Source: Treponema sp. (GTDB lineage: Bacteria; Spirochaetota; Spirochaetia; Treponematales; Treponemataceae). Taken from it: DNA of 64,000 bases. Positions 17,306-24,557 of this stretch are shown here, piece by piece. The stretch lies in the NCBI GenBank assembly GCA_022510925.1, contig JAFLSO010000006.1, forward strand, positions 1 to 64,000. The letters are read 5' to 3'. The position numbers and the translations under genes are program-made. Each line of letters begins with the position of its first letter. Position 1 is the stretch's first letter. The notes under the pieces are model-generated. The model worked only from the letters and a program-made list of their open reading frames with translations, had not been told where the DNA came from and did no database searches.

Positions 17306-17394
17306 CGGAAAGAGGGGGATTCGAACCCCCGAATCCTGTTACCAAGATTAACGGTTTTCGAGACCGCCCGATTCGACCGCTCTCGCATCTTTCC
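17306..17394 (-). tRNA. tRNA-Ser(CGA)
   Basis: An 89-base class II tRNA with acceptor stem identical to that of the neighbouring Ser(GGA) gene, anticodon loop CTCGAAA (anticodon CGA), long variable arm and discriminator G. CCA is not encoded. Confidence 0.95.
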
Positions 17395-17425
17395 AAAACA
17401 AAACGAATTCAAAAATCTGTAAGTA

Positions 17426-17499
17426 TGAGACTAACACGATTCGAACGTGCGACCCCCACCTCCGCAGGGTGGTGCTCTATCCAGCTGAGCTACAGTCTC
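17426..17499 (-). tRNA. tRNA-Arg(GCG)
   Basis: A 74-base class I tRNA. The acceptor pair is GAGACTG/TAGTCTC, the anticodon stem CCACC/GGTGG and the loop CTGCGGA, giving anticodon GCG for CGC and CGU. Most bacteria use ACG, deaminated to inosine, for this box. Discriminator A, no encoded CCA. Confidence 0.9.
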
Positions 17500-17531
17500 A
17501 GAAGAACTTTACCCACAAAGGTCCGTTCATA

Positions 17532-17617
17532 CGGAGACGACAGGAGTTGAACCTGCCCGGACCGATTAGGTACCGACGGATTAGCAATCCGTTGTATTAC
17601 CGCTCTACCACGTCTCC
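17532..17617 (-). tRNA. tRNA-Ser(GCT)
   Basis: An 86-base class II tRNA with acceptor GGAGACG/CGTCTCC, anticodon loop TTGCTAA (anticodon GCT, reads AGC/AGU), a long variable arm and discriminator G. Confidence 0.95.
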
Positions 17618-17634
17618 TTTTCCATATTCATGGA

Positions 17635-17721
17635 CGGAGCGAGAGGGATTTGAACCCCCGATACCCGTAAGAGTATAACGGTTTTCAAGACCGCCGCGTT
17701 CGACCACTCTGCCATCGCTCC
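17635..17721 (-). tRNA. tRNA-Ser(TGA)
   Basis: An 87-base class II tRNA with acceptor GGAGCGA/TCGCTCC, anticodon loop CTTGAAA (anticodon TGA), long variable arm and discriminator G. It is the first gene of the cluster and lies directly behind the promoter. Confidence 0.95.
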
Positions 17722-17732
17722 AATGTTACGGC

Positions 17733-17761
17733 AGTTTAAACCAAATCAGTATTTGTGTCAA
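17733..17761 (-). promoter_or_regulatory. promoter of the tRNA operon
   Basis: On the minus strand TTGACA (17756-17761), 17-base spacer and TAAACT (17733-17738). The predicted start is a few bases before tRNA-Ser(TGA). Confidence 0.65.
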
Positions 17762-17827
17762 GTGTTCCGCTCCCTGCCCGCCCAGGCGCAAAATCCATGT
17801 AAATCATAAAAAAATCGCGCCCCGGGT

Positions 17828-17856
17828 ATGGCAGGATTTCTCTTTTATGCTATAAT
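17828..17856 (+). promoter_or_regulatory. promoter of the HdeD-like / thyX pair
   Basis: ATGGCA (17828-17833) and TATAAT (17851-17856), 17 bases apart. The leader to 17935 is about 70 bases and ends with AAGGAG. Confidence 0.5.
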
Positions 17857-17934
17857 TTAGAAAATTTTAGGCGAGTGAAATTTATTTTCTCCGGCCTGTC
17901 GCATCGTAAAATCATAGTTAAGGAGAAGAATTTT

Positions 17935-18534
17935 ATGAACAGAACTAATTTCAGTCTGGGTGTCCTGATCGCTCTTGTAGGTCTCGTGATGATAATCGCA
18001 CCCCACCAGAGCATACGCGTGGTCGTAGTCCTTCTGGGAGCGAGCGCGGTCCTGAACGGACTTTACGACGTAATCACCACACGCACTTTCAGCACCTCGC
18101 CGCTGTTCAGAAGAACGGCGCTCATACGCGGGCTGGCAAGCATAGTGATAGGCCTCCTGGCAATCTGCCTGCCTCTGGCATTCGCAGAGACAATACTGAA
18201 CATAACGCGCTATGTCCTTGCATTTTACATGATTGTGGCTGTCATAATAGAGTTCGTCCTGCTTTTCACATTGCCGGAGGGCTCAGCGCTAAAAAAACAT
18301 TTTGTCTATGAGGCGCTTGGCTATGCGGCGGTAGCGGTGGTGCTTTTCATCCTTAAGCCGGATTCCGTGGGCCCGTGGATTATACGCATTCTGGGAATAG
18401 TAATACTTTTAGGCGGAGCGGGCTACACTTTATACACATGGAAAAACCGGACTATAGTGGTGGAGGCGGAGAACGTGCGTGACGCGGATAATTCCGCAGA
18501 GAAAGAGGACGGCGGCCCTCACGAAGAAAACTAA
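17935..18534 (+). CDS. HdeD/DUF308 family membrane protein
   Basis: A 199-residue integral membrane protein with six predicted helices in pairs: LGVLIALVGLVMIIAP opens the first, and the third pair ends near residue 168. This arrangement and the GLYDVITTR loop after helix 2 fit the HdeD/DUF308 family, some members of which are linked to acid resistance; the molecular role is unknown. The last 30 residues are hydrophilic and acidic. The ATG at 17935 has a Shine-Dalgarno (AAGGAG) and starts directly at MNRTNFSLG; the frame is open upstream but has no better start. thyX follows after 20 bases. Confidence 0.8.
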   Translation: MNRTNFSLGVLIALVGLVMIIAPHQSIRVVVVLLGASAVLNGLYDVITTRTFSTSPLFRRTALIRGLASIVIGLLAICLPLAFAETILNITRYVLAFYMIVAVIIEFVLLFTLPEGSALKKHFVYEALGYAAVAVVLFILKPDSVGPWIIRILGIVILLGGAGYTLYTWKNRTIVVEAENVRDADNSAEKEDGGPHEEN

Positions 18535-18554
18535 AGACAAAACGGAGAAGTAAA

Positions 18555-19391
18555 ATGGCACATTGCATCGTTCCTGAGGCGGAAGAAATTCTAGACAAAG
18601 AGTTCGCGGTTCTAGACAAGGGCTTTGTCCGGCTGGTGGACTATTACGGCTCCGACCAGCGCATAGTGCAGAGCGCGCGGGTAAGTTACGGCGACGGGAC
18701 AAAAAGCGTAAGCCAGGACGCGGCGCTCATCGATTATCTTCTTCGCCATCAGCACACTTCTCCGTTCGAGCAGGTTGTGCTCACGTTCCATGTGAAGATG
18801 CCGATTTTTGTAGCGCGGCAGTGGGTCCGGCACCGCACGGGCCGCATGAACGAGGTCTCAGGACGGTACAGCATTATGCGCGATGAATTCTATGTGCCGG
18901 AGGAGGGCTGCATCTCCTCCCAGTCCAAGGACAACAAGCAGGGACGCAGCGCAGAGCCTCTTCCGCCCGAGCTGGCGCAGAAGTACAGGGAGCAGTTTCA
19001 GAAAGGTCAGGAGGATTCCTACAAGGCTTACAGCGAAATGGTGGAGGAAGGCCTTGCCCGCGAGATAGCGCGCATAAACCTGCCCTTGTCGCTCTACACG
19101 GAATTCTACTGGCAGATGGACCTGCACAATCTGTTCCATTTTCTTAAGCTGCGCCTTGACAGCCATGCCCAGTACGAAATCCGCGAGTACGCTAAAATCA
19201 TGCTGGAGATGGTAAGAAAAGTGTGCCCGCTCGCCACATCCAGTTTTGAGAACGACGTGCGGGACAGCGTAAGCTTTACAGGAGAGGAGATGCAGGCGCT
19301 GCGGGAAGTTCTTGCGGGAAAAGAGAATCCGCTTACAGACAAAAAGCTCCGGCGCTTTGAGGAGAAAATCTCCACCGGCGTACAGCTTTAA
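18555..19391 (+). CDS. thyX: FAD-dependent thymidylate synthase
   Basis: A 278-residue flavoenzyme that methylates dUMP to dTMP using methylene-tetrahydrofolate and NADPH. The ThyX motif RHRTGRMNEVSGRYS lies at about 92-106. Flanking blocks SFEQ-like (TSPFEQVVLTFHVKMPIF) and NLFHFLKLRLDSHAQYEIREY, seen in part, complete the folate and nucleotide sites. It is somewhat longer than minimal ThyX, mainly through the segment at about 110-150. A Shine-Dalgarno GGAG lies before the ATG. No thyA is in the window. The gene is transcribed with the upstream membrane protein. Confidence 0.95.
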   Translation: MAHCIVPEAEEILDKEFAVLDKGFVRLVDYYGSDQRIVQSARVSYGDGTKSVSQDAALIDYLLRHQHTSPFEQVVLTFHVKMPIFVARQWVRHRTGRMNEVSGRYSIMRDEFYVPEEGCISSQSKDNKQGRSAEPLPPELAQKYREQFQKGQEDSYKAYSEMVEEGLAREIARINLPLSLYTEFYWQMDLHNLFHFLKLRLDSHAQYEIREYAKIMLEMVRKVCPLATSSFENDVRDSVSFTGEEMQALREVLAGKENPLTDKKLRRFEEKISTGVQL

Positions 19392-19521
19392 AACGTTCCG
19401 CAAATTCCACGCACGGAATCAGGGAGCGGTGTCCTTAAACTTACGGGAAAGGGAGACTTTCAAGCAGGATTCCGTTACGTCTAAGAAGCCGTTACGTCCA
19501 CAAGACGTTATAAATCAGACG

Positions 19522-20448
19522 CTAGTTTATTCTCCACTTGGAGCCCTCGCGCGAGAATCTGGAGGCGTTCACCTCTATGAGCCTTCCGTCCTCGCCCGCC
19601 ATTTTAACCATGGACGTGATGGGGTTAACCTCCGTAACGCGGAAATTCGTGCCGTCATAAAAAAGCCTGAGGCCCTCCCCGGGAAGTTTCTTGCGGGCCT
19701 CCGCATACCAGTCATACTCATAGCTCAGGCAGCACAGAAGCCGCCCGCACTGCCCGCTTATCTTCATGGAGTTAAGGCTCAGGTTCTGGTCCTTGGCCAT
19801 GCGTATGCTCACCGGGCGCAGCTTGTCGCTTATGGCATGACAGCAGTAAGGCCGACCGCACACGCCCAGACCGCCCGTTATGCGGCTTTCGTCACGCACG
19901 CCTATCTGCCTCAGCTCTATGCGCATTTTAAACACGCCCACCAAATCTTTGACCAGCTCCCTGAAGTCCACACGGTTATCGCTTGAAAAGAAAAAAAGCG
20001 CCTTGGGCTCACCCACTAAAAAATGCACGGCCACAAGCTTCATGTCCAGATGGTGATAGTCCACTTTCTCACGGAAAGTCTTGAACGCATCCTGCTCGCG
20101 GTCCTTAAGGTCACGCGCATGATTTAAGTCCGCCTCCGACACCTTGCGCTCTATGGTCACTATGTCGCCGGGCTTTATGCCCACGGGCCGCCTGCACAGT
20201 CCCAAGTTGAGCGCCAGATCGCTTCCGTAGCGCGTGGGAACGATTACGGAGCATCCCGCCTCCAGACTGTCCTTTCCCTCGTAGACAGCGTAGATGCCCT
20301 CGCAGGAATACTCCAATTTTAATCTGTAGACTTTTTCGGGGAACACATAATCCGAATCATCCACAATGTCTTCCGCATCGCGATCCTCAAGGGAAGAAAG
20401 CTCCTCCGACTGATCATCTATATCATTTTCAAAAATATCAGACATCAA
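19522..20448 (-). CDS. ricT: PSP1 / RicT (YaaT) family protein
   Basis: Encodes 308 residues. The PSP1 C-terminal domain is clear from about 130 to 260, with the cysteine-rich motifs CGRPYCC (197-203) and CGRLLCC (234-240), which in Bacillus subtilis RicT help to hold an iron-sulphur cluster of the RicA-RicF-RicT complex that stimulates RNase Y-dependent RNA processing. The first 40 residues are very acidic and probably disordered. It is the last gene of the M23-bactofilin-YaaR-RicT operon; the yaaR-yaaT pairing is also seen in Bacillus. A GGAG precedes the paired ATGs at 20448 and 20445; either could be used. Confidence 0.88.
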   Translation of the reverse strand: MMSDIFENDIDDQSEELSSLEDRDAEDIVDDSDYVFPEKVYRLKLEYSCEGIYAVYEGKDSLEAGCSVIVPTRYGSDLALNLGLCRRPVGIKPGDIVTIERKVSEADLNHARDLKDREQDAFKTFREKVDYHHLDMKLVAVHFLVGEPKALFFFSSDNRVDFRELVKDLVGVFKMRIELRQIGVRDESRITGGLGVCGRPYCCHAISDKLRPVSIRMAKDQNLSLNSMKISGQCGRLLCCLSYEYDWYAEARKKLPGEGLRLFYDGTNFRVTEVNPITSMVKMAGEDGRLIEVNASRFSREGSKWRIN

Positions 20449-20483
20449 CAGCTCCGAATTTTAGAGTTATTTCATTTTATCAG

Positions 20484-21029
20484 TTACGCCGCCATTAAGT
20501 CTACCAGCATGCCTTTTATTTCATCCACTTTCTCAAGCATGGCCAGTGAGTCCGAATGCGATGTCATAAGCCAGTGGGCCAGCTCGTCCAGTTTCTGATT
20601 TATTATGACGATTTCTTTCTGAGGCTCAAATGGCTGCCTGCGTTTGTTAAACCCCGGCCTTTTATGGCTGACCACATTGTAATTGTTTTTAACCACATAG
20701 CGTATGAACTGGCTTACGGCCTTACGGTATTCGGAGAAATTCTCGGGCACGGGATGCTCCTTAAGCTTATCCGCCGCGATGTCAGCCGCATCCTTTAAAA
20801 ATATGGCGGCCTCCTCCAGCTCCATTCCGGCGATTTCCACCGGGAGACCTTCCTGTATGAGGGTCTGCTCCTGCTGCGATTTTTCCAGCATGCCGGCAAA
20901 AGTCTTACGGCGGGTTTTCTGCGCGGAGGACGCCTCTTTCTCCCTCTGCGTCTTAGCCTGCATGTTTGCCGCCGCAAGCTGTGACACATTAAAGAACGTC
21001 CCCTGGCTTACGGAATCTACGCCTTCCAT
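20484..21029 (-). CDS. YaaR family protein (DUF327)
   Basis: Encodes 181 mostly helical residues without signal peptide. The YaaR/DUF327 family features are the segment SEYRKAVSQFIRYVVKNNYN near 105-124 and the final helix DELAHWLMTSHSDSLAMLEKVDEIKGML, given in part. The function of the family is unknown; it is often next to yaaT/ricT. The start overlaps the bactofilin gene by 13 bases, indicating coupled translation, and ricT follows after 35 bases. Confidence 0.82.
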   Translation of the reverse strand: MEGVDSVSQGTFFNVSQLAAANMQAKTQREKEASSAQKTRRKTFAGMLEKSQQEQTLIQEGLPVEIAGMELEEAAIFLKDAADIAADKLKEHPVPENFSEYRKAVSQFIRYVVKNNYNVVSHKRPGFNKRRQPFEPQKEIVIINQKLDELAHWLMTSHSDSLAMLEKVDEIKGMLVDLMAA

Positions 21030-21427
21030 ACCGTACCAATCGCCTGCTTGTTTTCCCAGGCGATAACGGAATCCGCGTATTCTTTCTCATCCTTCAAGGA
21101 AATGCAGTGCCCGTGCAGAATCACATCGTCATCGGCCTGCAGGCGCTTAGTCTGCACGTTTCCCAGGACCATGCTTTTAGAAAGCAGATGCACGCCCTCA
21201 GGAGCGATTATGTTTCCGTAAACCATGCCGCCCACAGTTATGGAGCGCGCCGTTATGTTTCCGCGGATGCGCGCGTTGTCACCCAGAATCACGTTGCCCG
21301 TGGCCGCCAGATCTCCGTCCAGGTCGCCGTCAATGCGGATAAAGCCGTCAACTTTTATGTTCCCTTTTATCGCGGAGCCGTTCCCCAGGATAGAGTTGAT
21401 GGAAATGTCTTCGTTAAAAAGTGCCAT
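21017..21427 (-). CDS. bactofilin (CcmA-like polymerising protein)
   Basis: A 136-residue protein with a short N-terminal tail and a right-handed beta-helix built of repeats such as GNGSAIKGNIKVDGFIRIDG, DGDLAATGNVILGD and ARIRGNITARSITV. Bactofilins polymerise without nucleotide and position cell-wall enzymes; in Helicobacter and spirochaetes they support cell curvature or shape. The immediate upstream partner is an M23 peptidase with a membrane helix and coiled coil, the same pairing used for shape control elsewhere. The gene begins eight bases after the M23 stop. Confidence 0.9.
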   Translation of the reverse strand: MALFNEDISINSILGNGSAIKGNIKVDGFIRIDGDLDGDLAATGNVILGDNARIRGNITARSITVGGMVYGNIIAPEGVHLLSKSMVLGNVQTKRLQADDDVILHGHCISLKDEKEYADSVIAWENKQAIGTVWKA

Positions 21428-21435
21428 CTGAGAAC

Positions 21436-22449
21436 TTACTTAATGTTTATGTATTTAGCGGGGTCCACCACGTCAGAGCCAATGTGGACCTCATAGTGCA
21501 GGTGAGGACCGCTGGTTATACCGGTGTTTCCTATGTTCCCTATTATCTGCCGCTGAGCCACCTGCTCACCTTTCTTAACCCTGGTAGCGCTCAGATGCGC
21601 GTAGCGTGTGTATATGCCGTGCTTGTGCTTGATTATTATATAGTTACCGAAACTCTCGTCATATCCCACCGTGACCACCTGACCGTTCGCGGTGGCCACC
21701 ACAGGATCGCCCTGCCGCCACGTGGAGAGATCCAGTCCTTTGTGGATATACCACTGTCTGGTAATGGGATGAATGTTCTGCCCAAACTCCATGGAGACAT
21801 GGCCCAGTCCGTTCTTTATGGGCCACACGTTAGGAATGTCCGTAAAAAGCGTGCCCTGGGTCTCAAGCATTTTTCCCAGCTGCTCCACAGGCTCCACGGC
21901 GTTCTCCAGATACGATGTGAACTGGCGTATGTCCTTGGTCTCGTACAGCGTGCCGGCCGTAATGTCGCGCGTGTCAAACAGCGCTGAAAGGTCCCCGTTA
22001 CCGCTGTTGCTGCCTGACGTGGCGCTTGCCTGATTTATGCCCAGCAGGGAAAGGGAGCGGCTGAGCGAATTCTGAAAGCGCTTGGCGGTCTGAAGCAGAT
22101 TGTTGCTCTCGTCGCGCAGCTCGTCAAGGCTTGCCAGGGTCTCGCGGTTCTCCTCCCTGAGACGGGAAATCTCCACTCCGCTCACGGCCGTCTTCCGGTT
22201 AAAGTACACGAACGACGCCACCACGCCCACAACGAGCAAAAGCCCCAGCGAAAGGGCGAAAACATTTGTCTGAAGGTTTATGACTTTTCCCTGGGAATGC
22301 GGAACTATCATCACGGTTATCTTGCCGCCCAGAAGCTTTGCCGCGCGCACAAAGAACTGCCCAATCTTGGCAAAGAACGAAGAAAATCCGCTTAAAGCAC
22401 GAGAAACTATACTTTTTTCTATCCGCTTATATTTACGTGTATGAGCCAA
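21436..22449 (-). CDS. membrane-anchored M23 family metallopeptidase
   Basis: Encodes 337 residues. A basic cytoplasmic tail of about 60 residues precedes one membrane helix (VFALSLGLLLVVGVVASFVYF, about 63-83; only 20 shown here would fit the helix core) and a coiled coil (SRLREENRETLASLDELRDE, about 95-125). The C-terminal LytM/M23 domain has HKGLD and HLHYEVH, supplying zinc ligands, so it should cut peptidoglycan cross-bridges. The start is TTG at 22447-22449 behind AGGAGA; no upstream ATG fits. It is the first gene of the shape operon and has a perfect consensus promoter. Confidence 0.9.
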   Translation of the reverse strand: MAHTRKYKRIEKSIVSRALSGFSSFFAKIGQFFVRAAKLLGGKITVMIVPHSQGKVINLQTNVFALSLGLLLVVGVVASFVYFNRKTAVSGVEISRLREENRETLASLDELRDESNNLLQTAKRFQNSLSRSLSLLGINQASATSGSNSGNGDLSALFDTRDITAGTLYETKDIRQFTSYLENAVEPVEQLGKMLETQGTLFTDIPNVWPIKNGLGHVSMEFGQNIHPITRQWYIHKGLDLSTWRQGDPVVATANGQVVTVGYDESFGNYIIIKHKHGIYTRYAHLSATRVKKGEQVAQRQIIGNIGNTGITSGPHLHYEVHIGSDVVDPAKYINIK

Positions 22450-22478
22450 CCGAAATTATCTCCTAAACGTATTCACAG

Positions 22479-22507
22479 ATTATATCAAAACCGCACTACA
22501 GTGTCAA
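22479..22507 (-). promoter_or_regulatory. consensus promoter of the M23-bactofilin operon
   Basis: On the minus strand TTGACA (22502-22507), exactly 17 bases, TATAAT (22479-22484): a full consensus sigma-70 promoter, the strongest in the window. Confidence 0.75.
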
Positions 22508-22542
22508 ATTTTGCGGACAATATAATGCCCCTTAAATAAAAT

Positions 22543-22571
22543 TTGACTTGCCGCCAAATCTCTGCTATATT
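22543..22571 (+). promoter_or_regulatory. promoter of tatD-dus
   Basis: TTGACT (22543-22548), 17-base spacer, TATATT (22566-22571). It is divergent to the M23 promoter and gives a leader of about 104 bases. Confidence 0.6.
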
Positions 22572-22577
22572 TATCGG

Positions 22578-22648
22578 AAGAAATAGACAGTATAAACACT
22601 ATTTCTTAGAGTTGTTCCGAGACCGGGGATTTCCATAAAGTCTCCGGT
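22578..22648 (+). promoter_or_regulatory. structured 5' leader of tatD
   Basis: Two stems follow the predicted transcription start. The first is a perfect nine-base stem, AAGAAATAG (22578-22586) with CTATTTCTT (22599-22607). The second is ACCGGGGA (22622-22629) with TCTCCGGT (22641-22648), eight pairs with one G-T. No T tract follows, so it is not an ordinary terminator. I cannot match it to a known riboswitch. Confidence 0.45.
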
Positions 22649-22681
22649 GTTTGCGCGCCTTATTTAAGGAAGATTAAAGCC

Positions 22682-23467
22682 ATGCGATTTTTTGATACTC
22701 ATGCCCACATCGGGTTGATTTATGACAGCCCGGCAGACCAGTTCCGCGTCATTCAACAGGCGAATCAGGCCGGAGTAATGCGCATAATAAGCATTAACAA
22801 CAGTCTCTACGACTTTAAAAAAGAGTACGCCGCGTTAAAGTCCATAAAAGGCATTTATCATGCGGTGGGAGTGGGGCCCTCCGAGGTGACCAATCCCGGC
22901 GCCAGATGGACGGAGACCATAGAGGAGAACGTGAACCTTCCGGGCGTGGTGGCCGTAGGCGAGACAGGACTGGATTATTTCAAGCAGTACGGCGACAAGC
23001 GCAGGCAGATAGAGCTTTTCATAACGCAGCTGGAGCTGGCACAGAAGCACGACAAGCCTGTCATAATCCATAACCGTGAGGCGGGAAAGGACATTTTCGA
23101 GATCCTGCAGGACCGTCTGCCTGACCGTGGCGCGGTATTCCACTGCTACAGCGAGGACGCCGCATACGCCAAGCGGTGCCTGGACGCCGGCATGAACGTT
23201 TATTTCTCTTTCGCGGGAAACTTGACCTACCGAAACGCCCGCAACCTGCACGATACGGTGCTGAACATTCCCGTAGACCGCATTCTCATAGAGACGGAGA
23301 GCCCGTTTATGATTCCTGCGGAATTCCGTGAGAAAAAGCGCACCATGCCCGCATATCTTCCCAGCACCGCCCGTTTCCTTGCGGAGATGCTGGACATGGA
23401 CCTGGAGGCTCTTTCGGAGCAGTTATGGAAGAACAGCTGCAAGTTCTTTAACCTGCCTGAAGAATAA
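22682..23467 (+). CDS. tatD: TatD family metal-dependent hydrolase (DNase)
   Basis: A 261-residue TIM-barrel hydrolase. The metal motif HAH is at residues 7-9 (FDTHAHIG), followed by VGETGLDY near 98, VIIHNRE near 131, and HCYSE near 156. The last motif reads ETESPF instead of the more usual ETDSP, so the catalytic Asp position carries Glu; activity may be altered. Family members are 3'-5' exonucleases acting on single-stranded or damaged DNA. A Shine-Dalgarno AGGAAG precedes the ATG. The stop codon overlaps the next start (TAATG). Confidence 0.88.
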   Translation: MRFFDTHAHIGLIYDSPADQFRVIQQANQAGVMRIISINNSLYDFKKEYAALKSIKGIYHAVGVGPSEVTNPGARWTETIEENVNLPGVVAVGETGLDYFKQYGDKRRQIELFITQLELAQKHDKPVIIHNREAGKDIFEILQDRLPDRGAVFHCYSEDAAYAKRCLDAGMNVYFSFAGNLTYRNARNLHDTVLNIPVDRILIETESPFMIPAEFREKKRTMPAYLPSTARFLAEMLDMDLEALSEQLWKNSCKFFNLPEE

Positions 23468-24528
23468 TGCCCGTCTCCGCCACGCAGCCCGCAAAACCGG
23501 CAGCAAGCGGGCCTTACAACGAGCTTTATCACCCTGTGACAGTGGGCCAATTACGGCTTGAGGGGAATTTGTTCCTGGCGCCCATAGCGGGCTACAGCGA
23601 CATGGCGTTCCGCTCCCTGTGCGCGGAATACGGGGCCTCGCTATGCACCACGGAGATGGTAAGCGCAGAGGCACTGACCCGCGGCTCAGAGAAAACAGAG
23701 GCGCTGATGAGAAAAGCCCCCGCCGAGAAATTCTATGCCGTGCAGATTTTTGGCGGAAACGCAGACGTTATGGCCCGCGCGGCCTTGCTGGTCCTGGAGC
23801 GGACGGACTGCGACATAATCGACATAAACGCGGGCTGCCCGGTACCTAAAATCATAAAAAGTGGCGCGGGAAGCAACCTTACGCGCGACCCGGAGCTCCT
23901 CTACTCCATAGTCAGGGCCGTAAAAGAAGCCGCGGCTCGCTACGACGCAGAAAATCCCGGACGCGGAACCGTTCCCGTAACCATAAAAATCCGGAGCGGA
24001 TGGGACAGCTCTCACCTTACATGGAAAGAGGCGGCGCAGGCGGCACTGGAGGCGGGCGCGGACGCCATCACCCTGCACGCAAGGACACGGCAGCAGGGCT
24101 ATGAGGGAAAGGCGGACTGGAACATACAAAAGCAGCTTGTGGATTTTATAAACCGGAGGATACCCGTGTTCGGCTCGGGGGACGCACACACGCCCGAGAC
24201 AGCGCGCGCCATGCTGGAGCAGACAGGCTCTGACGCGGTGATGTTTGCGCGCGGAGCCATGGGAGACCCCTTCCTGTTCCGCAGGACCAGGGAGTACCTT
24301 CTGACGGGAGCGTACACGGACGAGCCGCCGCAGGAACGGATAAGCGCGGGCTTCCGGGAGCTTGAGATGAACATGGCGCAGAACGGGGAAAAATCCGCGT
24401 GCCTTCAGATGCGGAAGAAATTCTGCGCGTACAGCTCGGGACTCAGAGGCGGCTCCCAGCTCCGGCGTCAGATTGTGAATGCCTCCACGCTGGCCGAATT
24501 CAAATCCATTTTCGCCCCTTACTTGTAA
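23467..24528 (+). CDS. dus: tRNA-dihydrouridine synthase (Dus family)
   Basis: A 353-residue flavoenzyme that reduces uridines in the D-loop of tRNA. FMN-binding start LAPIAGYSDMAFRSL near 37, TTEMVSAEAL near 60, QIFGG near 94, and the catalytic cysteine in INAGCPVPKI near 123 are present; VTIKIRSGWD and ITLHARTRQQGYEGKADW follow. Closest in style to DusB. Its first base is the last base of the tatD stop, so the two are translationally coupled. The promoter of the next gene lies across its stop codon. Confidence 0.92.
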   Translation: MPVSATQPAKPAASGPYNELYHPVTVGQLRLEGNLFLAPIAGYSDMAFRSLCAEYGASLCTTEMVSAEALTRGSEKTEALMRKAPAEKFYAVQIFGGNADVMARAALLVLERTDCDIIDINAGCPVPKIIKSGAGSNLTRDPELLYSIVRAVKEAAARYDAENPGRGTVPVTIKIRSGWDSSHLTWKEAAQAALEAGADAITLHARTRQQGYEGKADWNIQKQLVDFINRRIPVFGSGDAHTPETARAMLEQTGSDAVMFARGAMGDPFLFRRTREYLLTGAYTDEPPQERISAGFRELEMNMAQNGEKSACLQMRKKFCAYSSGLRGGSQLRRQIVNASTLAEFKSIFAPYL

Positions 24529-24551
24529 AACATGGCCTCAAACGGTAAAAT
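24523..24551 (+). promoter_or_regulatory. promoter abutting the DUF5312-like gene
   Basis: TTGTAA (24523-24528), 17-base spacer, TAAAAT (24546-24551), then six bases and the ATG at 24558. There is no Shine-Dalgarno. The -35 box includes the dus stop codon. A leaderless transcript is predicted. Confidence 0.5.
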
Positions 24552-24557
24552 GATTCC

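Noticed and set aside
19472-19498. Direct repeat CCGTTACGTC, two copies 17 bases apart
   Set aside because: Short and between convergent genes; no further copies nearby and no function suggested.
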